This document shows positions 1 to 8,416 of a DNA stretch of 64,000 nt, piece after piece. The notes beneath the pieces were generated by a model, which was given only the letters and a program-made list of their open reading frames with translations, did no database searches and was not told where the DNA came from. The stretch is from positions 16,832 to 80,831 of the forward strand of contig JAUNOY010000012.1 in assembly GCA_030536995.1 (NCBI GenBank). Reading direction: 5' to 3'. The DNA comes from Eubacteriales bacterium (GTDB taxonomy: Bacteria > Bacillota > Clostridia > Lachnospirales > Lachnospiraceae). The translations under genes were made by a program, and so were the position numbers. Numbering within the stretch: position 1 is the stretch's first letter; the number at the start of each line of letters is the position of its first letter.

Positions 1-70
1 CTTCTTTGTTTCATAGTTCCCCCCTCTGCTGTAACTTCTGTTGTATATTTCTTGATTACTATTGTAATAC

Positions 71-104
71 AAAAAAAGACCGGAAATCAATTTTGATTTC
101 CGGT
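71..104 (-). terminator. Intrinsic terminator of tRNA-Pro
   Basis: A near-perfect 12-bp inverted repeat (79-90 with 93-104) is followed, on the minus strand, by seven T residues (71-77). It lies just past the 3' end of the tRNA and would end its transcript. Confidence 0.85.
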
Positions 105-118
105 GCCCCTGCCAAGAG

Positions 119-192
119 TCGAAGCGACGGGATTCGAACCCACGACCTCTGCGTCCCGAACGCAGCGCTCTACCAAACTGAGCCACGCTTCG
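119..192 (-). tRNA. tRNA-Pro (anticodon CGG)
   Basis: The minus strand folds into a standard cloverleaf. The 7-bp acceptor stem pairs 186-192 with 120-126 and the discriminator A is at 119. The anticodon loop reads TTCGGGA, giving anticodon CGG, which decodes CCG proline codons. The T loop is TTCGAAT. No CCA end is encoded; CTC follows the discriminator, so CCA must be added by the tRNA nucleotidyltransferase. It has its own promoter and terminator and appears to be a single-gene transcription unit. Confidence 0.93.
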
Positions 193-233
193 ATTTGCAC
201 TTTTACGACTGCTTCATCGCTAATGCATGAGTT

Positions 234-262
234 ATTATATGGTATAAATTGTATTTTGTCAA
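234..262 (-). promoter_or_regulatory. Consensus sigma-A promoter of tRNA-Pro
   Basis: On the minus strand TTGACA (257-262) is separated by exactly 17 bp from TATAAT (234-239). Both hexamers match the housekeeping consensus perfectly. The predicted start site is about 35 nt before the mature tRNA. Confidence 0.9.
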
Positions 263-351
263 CATATTTTTTGAATTTTTTTAAATATTTTTTACATATT
301 TTCAGTCTAACGAACATATACATGAATGAATGAATTTTACGGAGGCATGTT

Positions 352-1407
352 TTGTCCGGATATCAGCGTTTTATCGCATATGTATATGAATATCAGAAAG
401 GAAAAAAGACCGAAAACTGCGGTTTTCTTAAGGTCGAAATAAAAAGCTCCTCATGCAGGATTGAAATCCACCTTCATTGTCCCGGGATTCCTCCCGAAAT
501 CGAAGCTCAAATATACGGTTTTTTCAGAAAGGACGGTCTAATGAACGGAATTCTTCTCGGCAGCTGTCACACCAGCGCAGATATGGCAGAATGTGTCATT
601 GAATGTGATGCGGAAAACCCGGGCAACACCGGAATTCCCTTCAAAAACATCGGCGGCATTGTAATACAGACACAGGCCGGTGGTTTCTATGGAACCGAAT
701 GGGATGACCAGCCTGTACGCCCGGATAATTTCCGCGAAGTCAAATCCATAGAATCTGAAAAATCCTTTGCCCAACCGCAAAAGGAAAATGACATGCCCAA
801 GACAGCACAAGAGCCGGAACCTCCTGTACACAGAGCGCCTTCCCCTGAAGAGGAACCCGCTGAAAGTCCTGCCCCGAATACAGCCCCCTCTCCCAATACC
901 TTTGTCCAACCGGAAAAACGCATGACTCCTGATTCTTCTTTCCGGCATACAGAAACTTACAAAACGCCGGAACCTCCTGTTTCCCAGCCTCAGGAAGAAC
1001 CCTCTTCAAAAGAAAAAGCTCCGACTAATGTCGAAGCTGTTTCTGCTGTCTCTGTCAGACAGCCTTATTCTTTTTCCGGAAAAGAATTTACCCCTTTTGA
1101 TGATACCGACTTTCTCTGTTGCTGGAAAATCCATCCCAATGACCTGATACAGTTCTCTTCGGGCACACGCACCCTTCGGAACAATCGCTTTCTGCAATAT
1201 GGTTTTTATCATTTTGGTCATCTTTTGCTCGGCGTTCGCCCCGGCGAAAAATACATTCTCGGTGTCCCGGGCAGTTACGACCAACAGGAGCGTTTTATGG
1301 CAAATATGTTCGGATTCCCCTATTTCAGAGAATCCCGCACAATCCAGCTCCCCAGAAGCCGCGGAGGCTACTGGTACCGCTCAGTCGATTCCCCGAATTT
1401 CCACTAA
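352..1407 (+). CDS. Conserved hypothetical protein with Pro/Glu-rich linker (possible DUF6128 family)
   Basis: This 351-residue protein has no signal peptide or membrane segment. It reads as two folded ends joined by a linker: residues about 1-127 are beta-rich, 128-235 are rich in Pro, Glu, Ser and Thr, and 240-351 form an aromatic-rich domain starting FTPFDDTDF. The layout resembles Lachnospiraceae proteins filed under DUF6128, which I recall but cannot check. The start is TTG at 352, six bases after GGAGG (341-345); the nearby ATG at 347 opens a short unrelated frame. The last 27 bp overlap the 3' end of the convergent radical-SAM gene. Function is unknown. Confidence 0.75.
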   Translation: MSGYQRFIAYVYEYQKGKKTENCGFLKVEIKSSSCRIEIHLHCPGIPPEIEAQIYGFFRKDGLMNGILLGSCHTSADMAECVIECDAENPGNTGIPFKNIGGIVIQTQAGGFYGTEWDDQPVRPDNFREVKSIESEKSFAQPQKENDMPKTAQEPEPPVHRAPSPEEEPAESPAPNTAPSPNTFVQPEKRMTPDSSFRHTETYKTPEPPVSQPQEEPSSKEKAPTNVEAVSAVSVRQPYSFSGKEFTPFDDTDFLCCWKIHPNDLIQFSSGTRTLRNNRFLQYGFYHFGHLLLGVRPGEKYILGVPGSYDQQERFMANMFGFPYFRESRTIQLPRSRGGYWYRSVDSPNFH

Positions 1408-2076
1408 TGAAATGGTTTCCAGAAGAATTTCACGAAATCCCTTCAGTTCCTCCAGAGAATAGCTGCTAAAACCAGGCTTAAGGACTCCATCGGAGTCCCT
1501 GTAAGCCTGCAGGTAATATGCTTTCGCCCCTTTGAGCCACTGCCCGATTTCCTGAAAATCTTTTTCTGTATGAAGCTCCCGTACTACAGTAGTACGAAAT
1601 TCATAGTCCAGATTTCCTTTCATCAGAAATTCTGCCGTTTCCTTCACAGCATCCACATCCGGATTCGCAAGCCCGGTCAAAGCTTTGTAATTGTCCGGAC
1701 ATGCCTTGATATCCATAGCCACCTTATCTACCAGCCCTTCTGCTGCCAGCCTCTTCACTACCGAAGGTTTCGACCCATTAGTATCCAGCTTGATTTCATA
1801 TCCAAGCTCTTTTATCTTCTCAAGAAACTCCGGCAGCTCCGGTTCGATTGTCGGCTCACCGCCCGACACACACACACCATCCAGAATCCCCTTTCTTTTT
1901 TTCAAAAATCCGAGAATTTCCTCTTCTTTATAAGTCTGTTCTTTTTCCGGCGCAAGAACAAGACTGCTGTTCTGGCAAAAAGGACATCTGAAATTACATC
2001 CACCCAGAAAAATTGTACAAGCAACCCTGCCCGGATAATCGAGCAGGGTTGTTTTATTAAATCCACAAATTTTCAC
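1381..2076 (-). CDS. nrdG: Anaerobic ribonucleotide-reductase activating protein, radical SAM (NrdG2-like)
   Basis: This is a radical SAM activase of about 231 residues. Near the N-terminus the motif CNFRCPFC gives the CxxxCxxC ligands of the [4Fe-4S] cluster, and GGEPT follows as the SAM-contacting segment. The opening (ICGFNKTTLLDYPG) is typical of the NrdG2 subgroup. Such proteins put a glycyl radical on a partner enzyme, here presumably the class III ribonucleotide reductase, but no nrdD lies in this window, so another partner is possible. GTG at 2076 is preferred; GTG at 2085 sits too close to the GAGGAA ribosome site. It lies just after the 3D-domain gene and probably shares its transcript. 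Its 3' end overlaps the convergent gene by 27 bp. Confidence 0.85.
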   Translation of the reverse strand: MKICGFNKTTLLDYPGRVACTIFLGGCNFRCPFCQNSSLVLAPEKEQTYKEEEILGFLKKRKGILDGVCVSGGEPTIEPELPEFLEKIKELGYEIKLDTNGSKPSVVKRLAAEGLVDKVAMDIKACPDNYKALTGLANPDVDAVKETAEFLMKGNLDYEFRTTVVRELHTEKDFQEIGQWLKGAKAYYLQAYRDSDGVLKPGFSSYSLEELKGFREILLETISLVEIRGID

Positions 2077-2089
2077 TTTTCTCACTTCC

Positions 2090-3286
2090 TCAGTTCAACC
2101 TGTATACATCAGCGCTCTGAAGTCCGAAGCTCAAAGCCTCTGCATGTGAGTTAAAATAAATATCCACATGTCCGTAAGGTGTTCCCAAATCTTCCACTGT
2201 ATATACATTTCCGTTTATCAAAAGCTGTGTTCCAAAAGGCACTCCTGCCATAGCAACTGTGCGTCCTGCAGCAGGAACCGTCCCGCTTGCTGTAAGATTT
2301 CCAGCTGTTCCGCAGCACTGGGCGCAGTTACAATATGCAGTCAGTGTGAAATTCCCAAGATAAGTGCCTTCACCTGAACTTCCTGCTTCCTCCTCCATGC
2401 CGCTGTCCTGAGACTCTGAACTCTCTTCCGAACTATCACTTTCTTCCGAAGAATCCTCATAAGACTCCTCACTGGACGTTTCACTATCCTCTTCATAAGA
2501 TTCTTCATAGTTCTCTTCCTGACTCTGAGCCTCTTCCTCCTCGCGGGCAGCTTCTTCCTCCGCCTGCTGTACAAGAGCTGCTATGCTCATATCTGCACTT
2601 GCAATTTCCTGTCTCAGAGCTGCTGCCTCTTCCTCACTGGCGCTGATCTGAGCGATATAATATGCAATTTCATCCCCTGTACCGGATACCATATTCTGTA
2701 CCTCCTGCTTTTTCGCAGAAGTTTCCGTCATCATCGCATTTACGGCATCCACTTCCTCTTTCATTTCTTTTTCCTTCTCGCGGATACTTGCCTGAAGACT
2801 CTCATATTTCTTCAGCATTTCTCTGTCATACCGGGAAATCTGGGAAATATTGTCTGCCCTGTTGATAAATTCAGCTACACTCCCTGACGAAAGCAACAGC
2901 TCCAGCGTATTGGTTCTGCCTTTCTCATACATATATACAATACGCATTTTCATCGCCTCATACTGCTTCTCTGCCGCCTTCTTAGCCTTCACCAGATCCA
3001 GACGAAGCTTCTTCAACCCATCTTCCTTCTTTGCCGCTTCTATACTTAATTCCGAAATACTGTTAGTCAGTTCTTCATATTGTGCATTCAAATCTGCCAG
3101 GTAAATCTCCAGCTCCTGTTTCTTATCTTCCAGGCTTCCGATATTAGCCTGCGCTGCTTCCAGTCCTGCTTCTGCCTCCTGCTTCCACGCCTGCATATCT
3201 GCAATTTCATCCTCTGCCGCATAAGCAACAGATGAAACACTTAATATCCCTGCCAGCAACAATGAAACAATGATGCCTTTTTTCAT
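2090..3286 (-). CDS. Secreted coiled-coil protein with C-terminal 3D domain
   Basis: A 398-residue exported cell-wall protein. Residues 1-23 are a signal peptide ending AYA. Residues about 25-245 form a long coiled coil like the N-terminal part of PcsB/CwlO proteins. Residues about 245-306 are an acidic Ser/Glu linker. Residues 312-398 are a 3D domain, a double-psi barrel related to RlpA/MltA, with LTAYCNCAQCCG, VEDLG and HVDIYF. The first of the three family aspartates appears replaced (VAMAGVPFGT), while the other two are kept. PcsB-type coils usually regulate peptidoglycan hydrolysis with FtsEX, so a septal or wall-remodelling role is inferred. The nrdG-like gene follows within a few bases. 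Confidence 0.85.
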   Translation of the reverse strand: MKKGIIVSLLLAGILSVSSVAYAAEDEIADMQAWKQEAEAGLEAAQANIGSLEDKKQELEIYLADLNAQYEELTNSISELSIEAAKKEDGLKKLRLDLVKAKKAAEKQYEAMKMRIVYMYEKGRTNTLELLLSSGSVAEFINRADNISQISRYDREMLKKYESLQASIREKEKEMKEEVDAVNAMMTETSAKKQEVQNMVSGTGDEIAYYIAQISASEEEAAALRQEIASADMSIAALVQQAEEEAAREEEEAQSQEENYEESYEEDSETSSEESYEDSSEESDSSEESSESQDSGMEEEAGSSGEGTYLGNFTLTAYCNCAQCCGTAGNLTASGTVPAAGRTVAMAGVPFGTQLLINGNVYTVEDLGTPYGHVDIYFNSHAEALSFGLQSADVYRLN

Positions 3287-3402
3287 AAATCAAACTCCTC
3301 TTACTTTTTTCTAAAAGCAAGTATAACATATTTCGAAATATTTTCAACACTTTTATTTAACTTTCGTAATAATTGCGTAATATTTTAATGTGTACAGGTA
3401 CT

Positions 3403-3434
3403 AAAAAGCGGCGCTCCTTTTCACGGAACGCCGC
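3403..3434 (-). terminator. Intrinsic terminator after spoVG
   Basis: On the minus strand a 10-bp GC-rich stem (3425-3434 with 3408-3417, one G-T pair) is followed by five T residues (3403-3407). It lies 36 bp past the spoVG stop codon. Confidence 0.85.
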
Positions 3435-3470
3435 CAGTTCTGTTTTCATGCATGATTAAGAATTGTTGTA

Positions 3471-3755
3471 TTATTCAGCCGTTTCTTCTTCCTCTTCTGC
3501 AGACATCACTTCCTGAAATTTCTCCAGAATGATACCCTGTATTCTGTCTCGGGTTGCAGAATTAATCGGATGAGCAATATCACGATATTCACCGTCAGCA
3601 GCCTTACGGCTCGGCATAGCAATAAAAAGACCTTTTTCTCCTTCAATCACTTTAATATCATGTACCACAAACTCTTCGTCTATCGTAATGGAAACAACCG
3701 CTTTCATCTTACCTTCTTTTGCAACTTTTCTCACTCGTACATCTGTTATATTCAT
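3471..3755 (-). CDS. spoVG: SpoVG, septation and sporulation RNA-binding regulator
   Basis: The 94-residue product is collinear with Spo[13 protein letters not shown], then [25 protein letters not shown] and [12 protein letters not shown], with a short acidic tail. The family delays asymmetric septation in Bacillus and binds nucleic acid, affecting virulence or metabolism in other Firmicutes. The ATG at 3755 follows AGGGG with usual spacing. It lies downstream of glgC-glgD, with an 87-bp gap that shows no clear terminator, and a strong terminator follows it. Confidence 0.95.
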   Translation of the reverse strand: MNITDVRVRKVAKEGKMKAVVSITIDEEFVVHDIKVIEGEKGLFIAMPSRKAADGEYRDIAHPINSATRDRIQGIILEKFQEVMSAEEEEETAE

Positions 3756-3842
3756 TTTTGCCTGGCCCCTTTCGCCTTCCTTTATAGTTACCTTTCTCTT
3801 TCGGGATAATACCGCATAAACAGTAACATCTCGAAGATTTAA

Positions 3843-4961
3843 TTACAGCTCATATCGCTCATTCTTTTCTACTACAATTTTCACGCCGTCTTCTCCACAG
3901 TAGTAGGAATTTGCACGGATTGTATCGCGGCTTTCAACAACACAGTTTTCGATATGCGTATTATCCCCCAGATATACGTTATTCAAAATAACCGAGTTCT
4001 TGATCACACAGTTATTTCCCACAAATACATCCTTAAACAAAACAGAATTTTCTACCGTACCGTTAATGATACAGCCGCTGGCAACAAGACTGTTCTTTAC
4101 AACCGCACCCGGATTATATTTTGCCGGTGGAAGATCATCAATCTTTGTCTTAATGGCAGGCTCCTGTTTAAAGAAATAGTTTCTGATCTCAGGTTCCAGA
4201 AACTCCATGTTTGTTCTGTAATAAGAGTCTGCTGTAGAAATATTGCTCCAATAGGTATCAATTTTATATCCATAAATCCTCTTCAGATTCTTATATCTGA
4301 TAAGAATATCTCTTACAAAATCATGTCTTCCGTCCTGAGCAGCCTTCTCAATCAGCTCGATAAGCTGTCTTCTGCGGATTACATAGATACCTGTGGAAAC
4401 CGTATTGTAAGCAGAAACCATAGGTTTCTCTTCGAATTCCTCAACTCTGCAGTCTTCATTCATGCGGATAACGCCGAATCGTTCTACTTCGTTCTGATCT
4501 CTGCAGGTTGTACATACCACTGTCACATCTGCCCGCTTTGCAATATGATATTCCAGCACCTTATTGTAGTCCAGCTTATAAATACCATCTCCGGAAGCAA
4601 TCACCACATACGGTTCATGGCTGTTTTTAAGGAATGACAGATTCTGATAAATCGCATCAGCCGTCCCCTGATACCAAAGACTGTTCTCCTTGGTAATTGT
4701 CGGTGTAAATACATAAAGACCGCCCTGCTTACGTCCAAAGTCCCACCATTTAGAGGAACTTAAATGCTCATTCAGGGAACGCGCATTATACTGAGTCAGA
4801 ACCGCGACCTTCTGAATATGGGAATTCGCCATATTGCTGAGGGCAAAATCAATACTTCTGTAGCTTCCTGCGATAGGCATTGCCGCAATCGCTCTTTTAT
4901 TCGATAATTCTCTCATGCGGTTGTTATTTCCACCCGCTAAAATAATACCAATTGCTCTCAT
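3843..4961 (-). CDS. glgD: GlgD, ADP-glucose pyrophosphorylase companion subunit
   Basis: This 372-residue protein has an N-terminal nucleotidyltransferase fold ([11 protein letters not shown], where GlgC has AGGQGSRLG) and a C-terminal left-handed beta-helix made of hexapeptide-like turns (residues about 290-355). The altered nucleotide-binding loop is typical of GlgD, which has weak or no catalysis and raises the activity of GlgC in a heterotetramer. The pathway is bacterial glycogen synthesis in the cytosol. Its ATG overlaps the glgC stop by 4 bp, so the subunits are translationally coupled. No glycogen synthase or branching enzyme lies nearby. Confidence 0.93.
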   Translation of the reverse strand: MRAIGIILAGGNNNRMRELSNKRAIAAMPIAGSYRSIDFALSNMANSHIQKVAVLTQYNARSLNEHLSSSKWWDFGRKQGGLYVFTPTITKENSLWYQGTADAIYQNLSFLKNSHEPYVVIASGDGIYKLDYNKVLEYHIAKRADVTVVCTTCRDQNEVERFGVIRMNEDCRVEEFEEKPMVSAYNTVSTGIYVIRRRQLIELIEKAAQDGRHDFVRDILIRYKNLKRIYGYKIDTYWSNISTADSYYRTNMEFLEPEIRNYFFKQEPAIKTKIDDLPPAKYNPGAVVKNSLVASGCIINGTVENSVLFKDVFVGNNCVIKNSVILNNVYLGDNTHIENCVVESRDTIRANSYYCGEDGVKIVVEKNERYEL

Positions 4962-6235
4962 GCTTTGTCACCGTCCTTTGCTGCTATTACCTGTCCGCCT
5001 GCCAGTTCACCATCCGGGTAGTCTTCTAAAGCAGTAACACCGGAAATGGCGGTGTTCTTGCCGATACGCACGTTGTTCGGTATCACACTGTGCTCACCGA
5101 TAGTAGCAATTCCAAATGCGTAAACTGCCGGTTTAAGCACATTCGAAACTTCCTCGCCGCATCCGATCACGACATTGTTTCCGATTATTACATCTTCAGC
5201 GACAATTGCCTTATCCATCACAGTATTTTCACCTACGGCAGAGTTGCGCATGATAATAGAATCCCGGATCACACTTCCTTTTCCAATCACAACATTCGGT
5301 CCGATTATAGAATTATGTACCTCTCCGTAAATTTCCGCACCTTCACCAATCAGACATCTGTCAACAACTGCTTCAGCTGAAATATACTGCGGAGGAATAA
5401 TATCGCCTTTTGTATAAATCTTCCAGAATTCCTCATAAAGATTAAATTCGGGGATAATGTCAATCAGCTCCATGTTTGCTTCCCAGTAAGAACCGAGAGT
5501 TCCAACATCTTTCCAGTATCCGTTATATTCATATGCAAAAAGACGATCCCCCTTTTCTTTGCAATACGGGAGAATATGTTTACCAAAATCGCATCCGTTC
5601 TGGTCTTTCAAAGCAATCAGCGCATCTCTCAGTACCGGCCAGCTAAAGATATAAATACCCATGGAAGCCAGATTACTGCTTGGATGCTCCGGTTTCTCTT
5701 CAAATTCCGTAATCCTTCCGGTGTCATCTGTTACCAGGATTCCGAAACGGCTCGCCTCCTCCATTGGAACCGGCATACAGGCAATCGTAATATCCGCCTT
5801 GTTTGCCTTGTGGAAATCAAGCATAACCTCATAATCCATCTTATAAATATGGTCACCGGATAAAATAAGCACATAATCAGGATTATACTGCTCCATGTAA
5901 TCCATATTCTGGAAAATTGCATTCGCTGTTCCTGTATACCACTCACTGCTTGTACTCTTCTCATATGGAGGAAGTACGGTTACACCGCCCTCATTCCTGT
6001 CGAGATCCCACGGAATACCGATACCGATATGTGTGTTCAGCCTTAACGGCTGATACTGTGTAAGCACACCAACTGTATCTATACCCGAGTTAATACAGTT
6101 ACTTAAAGGAAAGTCTATGATACGGTACTTTCCACCGAAAGCAACTGCAGGTTTTGCTACCTTTTCTGTAAGTACACCCAGCCTGCTGCCCTGGCCGCCA
6201 GCTAAAAGCATGGCTATCATCTCTTTCTTAATCAT
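4958..6235 (-). CDS. glgC: GlgC, glucose-1-phosphate adenylyltransferase
   Basis: The 425-residue enzyme makes ADP-glucose and pyrophosphate from ATP and glucose-1-phosphate, the committed step of glycogen synthesis. It starts with the intact nucleotide loop AGGQGSRLG and carries [19 protein letters not shown], the segment around the substrate-binding lysines, and [12 protein letters not shown]-terminal left-handed beta-helix spans about 300-400. The ATG at 6235 follows AGAGGTG. It is first in the glgC-glgD unit, with an extended -10 promoter about 30 bp upstream. Confidence 0.95.
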   Translation of the reverse strand: MIKKEMIAMLLAGGQGSRLGVLTEKVAKPAVAFGGKYRIIDFPLSNCINSGIDTVGVLTQYQPLRLNTHIGIGIPWDLDRNEGGVTVLPPYEKSTSSEWYTGTANAIFQNMDYMEQYNPDYVLILSGDHIYKMDYEVMLDFHKANKADITIACMPVPMEEASRFGILVTDDTGRITEFEEKPEHPSSNLASMGIYIFSWPVLRDALIALKDQNGCDFGKHILPYCKEKGDRLFAYEYNGYWKDVGTLGSYWEANMELIDIIPEFNLYEEFWKIYTKGDIIPPQYISAEAVVDRCLIGEGAEIYGEVHNSIIGPNVVIGKGSVIRDSIIMRNSAVGENTVMDKAIVAEDVIIGNNVVIGCGEEVSNVLKPAVYAFGIATIGEHSVIPNNVRIGKNTAISGVTALEDYPDGELAGGQVIAAKDGDKA

Positions 6236-6266
6236 GCAATCACCTCTTGTACATTATGATTTTTCA

Positions 6267-6295
6267 ATTATACCATACTTTTATCTATTAGTGAA
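6267..6295 (-). promoter_or_regulatory. Promoter of glgC-glgD
   Basis: On the minus strand TTCACT (6290-6295) lies 17 bp before TATAAT (6267-6272). The -10 is preceded by TGG, giving an extended -10 element. The predicted start lies about 25 bp before the glgC ATG. Confidence 0.75.
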
Positions 6296-6519
6296 CATAT
6301 TTTACAATTTTTTCATCTCTCTTTTATTCTATTTTACATCATCTTTTTCTATATCCAGTTTTTTACTTATGCAATTTTTACATATATTTTGTCTTATCAA
6401 TTGTTTTTTTGTCGAATTATAATACCCTATCCAGACATATTTACACATTCCCATCTGCCCATCACCTGGAATAGAAACACTCCTTCGGAGCTTCCCCCCG
6501 CAAAACAACTAAGAAGGAC
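6296..6519. other. AT-rich intergenic stretch between divergent glgC and murC
   Basis: No open frame with a ribosome site is seen between the divergent glgC and murC genes. The stretch is T-rich with scattered short palindromes (for example CTCC-TTC-GGAG near 6479-6490). I see no known RNA family in it. Confidence 0.5.
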
Positions 6520-6548
6520 TTTTCATTTAAGCTTCTTGGGGTTATAAT
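6520..6548 (+). promoter_or_regulatory. Probable promoter of murC
   Basis: A perfect TATAAT (6543-6548) has a weak -35 candidate TTTTCA 17 bp upstream. It lies about 40 bp before the murC ATG and its AAGGAG ribosome site. Confidence 0.5.
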
Positions 6549-6587
6549 AGTTTTATATTACTCATTTATTTACTTAAGGAGATTATT

Positions 6588-7967
6588 ATGTATCAAATAG
6601 ACTTTCATAAACCGCTTCACATCCATTTTATCGGAATTGGCGGAATCAGTATGAGCGGTCTTGCAGAAATCCTGCTTGGCGAGAATTTCATGGTTTCCGG
6701 CTCTGATGCCAAAGAAAGTCCGCTCACCAAATCCCTCGAAAAGAAGGGTGCAAAAATTTATTACGGACAGCGCGCTTCCAATATTACAGACGAAGTAGAG
6801 GTTGTTGTCTACACAGCAGCTATCCACCCCGATAATCCGGAATATGCCTGCGCTGTTTCCAAAAATCTGCCAATGCTCACACGTGCGGAGCTTCTGGGCC
6901 AGATTATGCGCAACTATGAAACCCCCATCGCCATTGCAGGCACTCATGGCAAAACCACAACAACCTCTATGGTTTCCCATATTCTTCTCGAGGGCAAATG
7001 CGACCCCACCATCAGTGTCGGGGGAATTCTTCCTGCTATCGGCGGAAATATCCGTGTAGGTGAATCAGAAACTTTTGTCACCGAAGCCTGCGAATACACA
7101 AACAGCTTTTTAAGCTTTTTTCCAAAAATCAGTATTATCCTGAACATTGATGCCGACCATCTCGATTTCTTCAAAGACCTTGACGATATCCGCCTCTCTT
7201 TCCGCCGCTTCGCAGAACTTCTGCCTGCAGATGGAACTCTGATCATAAATGCGGATATTCCTGACTACGAGGAAATCACACACGAACTTCCATGCAACGT
7301 CATCACCTACGGAATTAACAGCCCGGCAGATTACACAGTCTCCAATATTGCGTATGACAAGTACGGCCGCGCCTCCTTTGATGTGCTAAGAGACAATATT
7401 AAAGTCGGAAGCTATTACCTGAAAGTTCCGGGACTCCATAATGTTTCCAATGCTCTGGCATCCGCAGCCCTCGGGCATCTTCTCGGGCTTGATGAAGAAA
7501 GCATTATTAAAGGTCTTGGAAGCTTCACAGGAACAGACCGCCGTTTCCAGTATAAGGGCGAAGTCGGCGGTGTGACCGTAATTGACGATTACGCGCACCA
7601 CCCTACAGAAATCGAAGCCACTTTAACTGCTTCACAAAATTATCCTCACAAAAAAATATGGTGCGTCTTCCAGCCTCATACATACACCCGTACCAAAGCT
7701 CTGCTCCCGGAATTTGCCCAGGCGCTTTCCCACGCAGACCATGTTGTTCTTGCCGATATTTATGCAGCAAGAGAAACTGATGACCTTGGAATCTCATCTG
7801 CCGATCTTCAAAAACTTATTGCAGAACTCGGCACTCCCTGCGAATACTTTGCAACCTTTGATGAGATTGAGAATTTTCTCCTTGAAAACTGCATCTCCGG
7901 AGACCTGCTCATCACTATGGGGGCCGGTGATGTCGTCAACATCGGAGAACATCTTTTAGGAAAATAA
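6588..7967 (+). CDS. murC: MurC, UDP-N-acetylmuramate--L-alanine ligase
   Basis: The 459-residue cytosolic ligase adds L-alanine to UDP-MurNAc with ATP, the first peptide step of peptidoglycan synthesis. The N-terminal Rossmann segment GIGGISMSGLAE (16-27) binds the UDP-sugar and GTHGKTTTT (118-126) is the Mur ligase P-loop. Further marks are EACEY, NIDADHLD and DDYAHHPTE. Length is normal for MurC. ATG at 6588 follows AAGGAGA. It is transcribed alone, ended by a strong terminator before the DnaA-box spacer; murG is 22 kb away. Confidence 0.96.
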   Translation: MYQIDFHKPLHIHFIGIGGISMSGLAEILLGENFMVSGSDAKESPLTKSLEKKGAKIYYGQRASNITDEVEVVVYTAAIHPDNPEYACAVSKNLPMLTRAELLGQIMRNYETPIAIAGTHGKTTTTSMVSHILLEGKCDPTISVGGILPAIGGNIRVGESETFVTEACEYTNSFLSFFPKISIILNIDADHLDFFKDLDDIRLSFRRFAELLPADGTLIINADIPDYEEITHELPCNVITYGINSPADYTVSNIAYDKYGRASFDVLRDNIKVGSYYLKVPGLHNVSNALASAALGHLLGLDEESIIKGLGSFTGTDRRFQYKGEVGGVTVIDDYAHHPTEIEATLTASQNYPHKKIWCVFQPHTYTRTKALLPEFAQALSHADHVVLADIYAARETDDLGISSADLQKLIAELGTPCEYFATFDEIENFLLENCISGDLLITMGAGDVVNIGEHLLGK

Positions 7968-7975
7968 AAACTTTT

Positions 7976-8029
7976 AACGGATCTGAACAAAGCCATGACG
8001 TACACCATGCGCTGTCAGATCCGTTTTTT
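7976..8029 (+). terminator. Intrinsic terminator after murC
   Basis: An 11-bp stem (7976-7986 with 8015-8025) with a 28-nt loop ends in a T-run (8024-8029). It separates murC from the DnaA-box region. Confidence 0.8.
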
Positions 8030-8049
8030 GATGTGGAAAACAGGTAGAT

Positions 8050-8317
8050 TTATACACGTTTTATCCACACCTTCAAAAGCCTTTATTTTCAAGGGCTTAC
8101 AAAAGTTATCCACATTATCCACAGCGTTATACACATTTAACTCGTGAAATCTCTGTGGATTCTGATGTGTATAATTCACTTAACATAATCTGACATTTTT
8201 CTACAACAGAATTTGCGTATTTCTTACATTCTTCTTACATTTACCGGTTTCCAATAATTTATGACGGTTTACGTTTTTCCACATTATCCACATTATCCAC
8301 ACAGGATTGTGGAATAA
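8050..8317. promoter_or_regulatory. Dense DnaA-box cluster upstream of helicase-loader genes
   Basis: Five perfect TTATCCACA boxes lie on the plus strand at 8061, 8106, 8115, 8284 and 8293. TTATACACA lies at 8127 (plus) and at 8166-8174 (minus). Near matches are TTATACACG (8050) and TTTTCCACA (8275). The 8106/8115 and 8284/8293 pairs are directly abutting 9-mers. About 100 bp of AT-rich, T-rich sequence separates the two groups. The consensus is that of the DnaA initiator. The spacer ends at the promoter of a tandem-DnaD gene and a DnaI-like loader gene, so DnaA control of their transcription, DnaA titration, or an origin-like element are the options. Confidence 0.85.
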
Positions 8318-8360
8318 TCCGACTAAGACAAAATCAACTATTCTCTTTTAAAAGGGGTTG

Positions 8361-8369
8361 TGCTATAAT
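8361..8369 (+). promoter_or_regulatory. Extended -10 promoter of the dnaD-dnaI-prs unit
   Basis: TGCTATAAT is a TGn-extended, perfect -10 (TATAAT at 8364-8369). The -35 region TTCTCT is poor, as is common with extended -10 promoters. It lies about 45 bp past the last DnaA box and about 48 bp before the GTG start, so DnaA bound upstream could affect it. Confidence 0.65.
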
Positions 8370-8416
8370 CCATGTAGTCTCAGTATAAGGAACTGGAATT
8401 TTAAAGAAAGTGAGCT

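Noticed and set aside
3954-4637. 227-codon plus-strand open frame
   Set aside because: Antisense to glgD; no ribosome site or recognisable domain.
6511-6537. Hairpin AAGAAG...CTTCTT before murC
   Set aside because: Only six A/T-rich pairs with a long loop; not distinguishable from chance.
8061-8301. CRISPR-like short repeats
   Set aside because: The repeats are 9-bp DnaA boxes, far shorter than CRISPR repeats, with irregular spacing and no cas genes.
8050-8317. Functional chromosomal origin oriC
   Set aside because: The boxes fit, but there is no dnaA/dnaN/rpmH context and gene orientation does not diverge from this point. I keep it as a regulatory or titration cluster.
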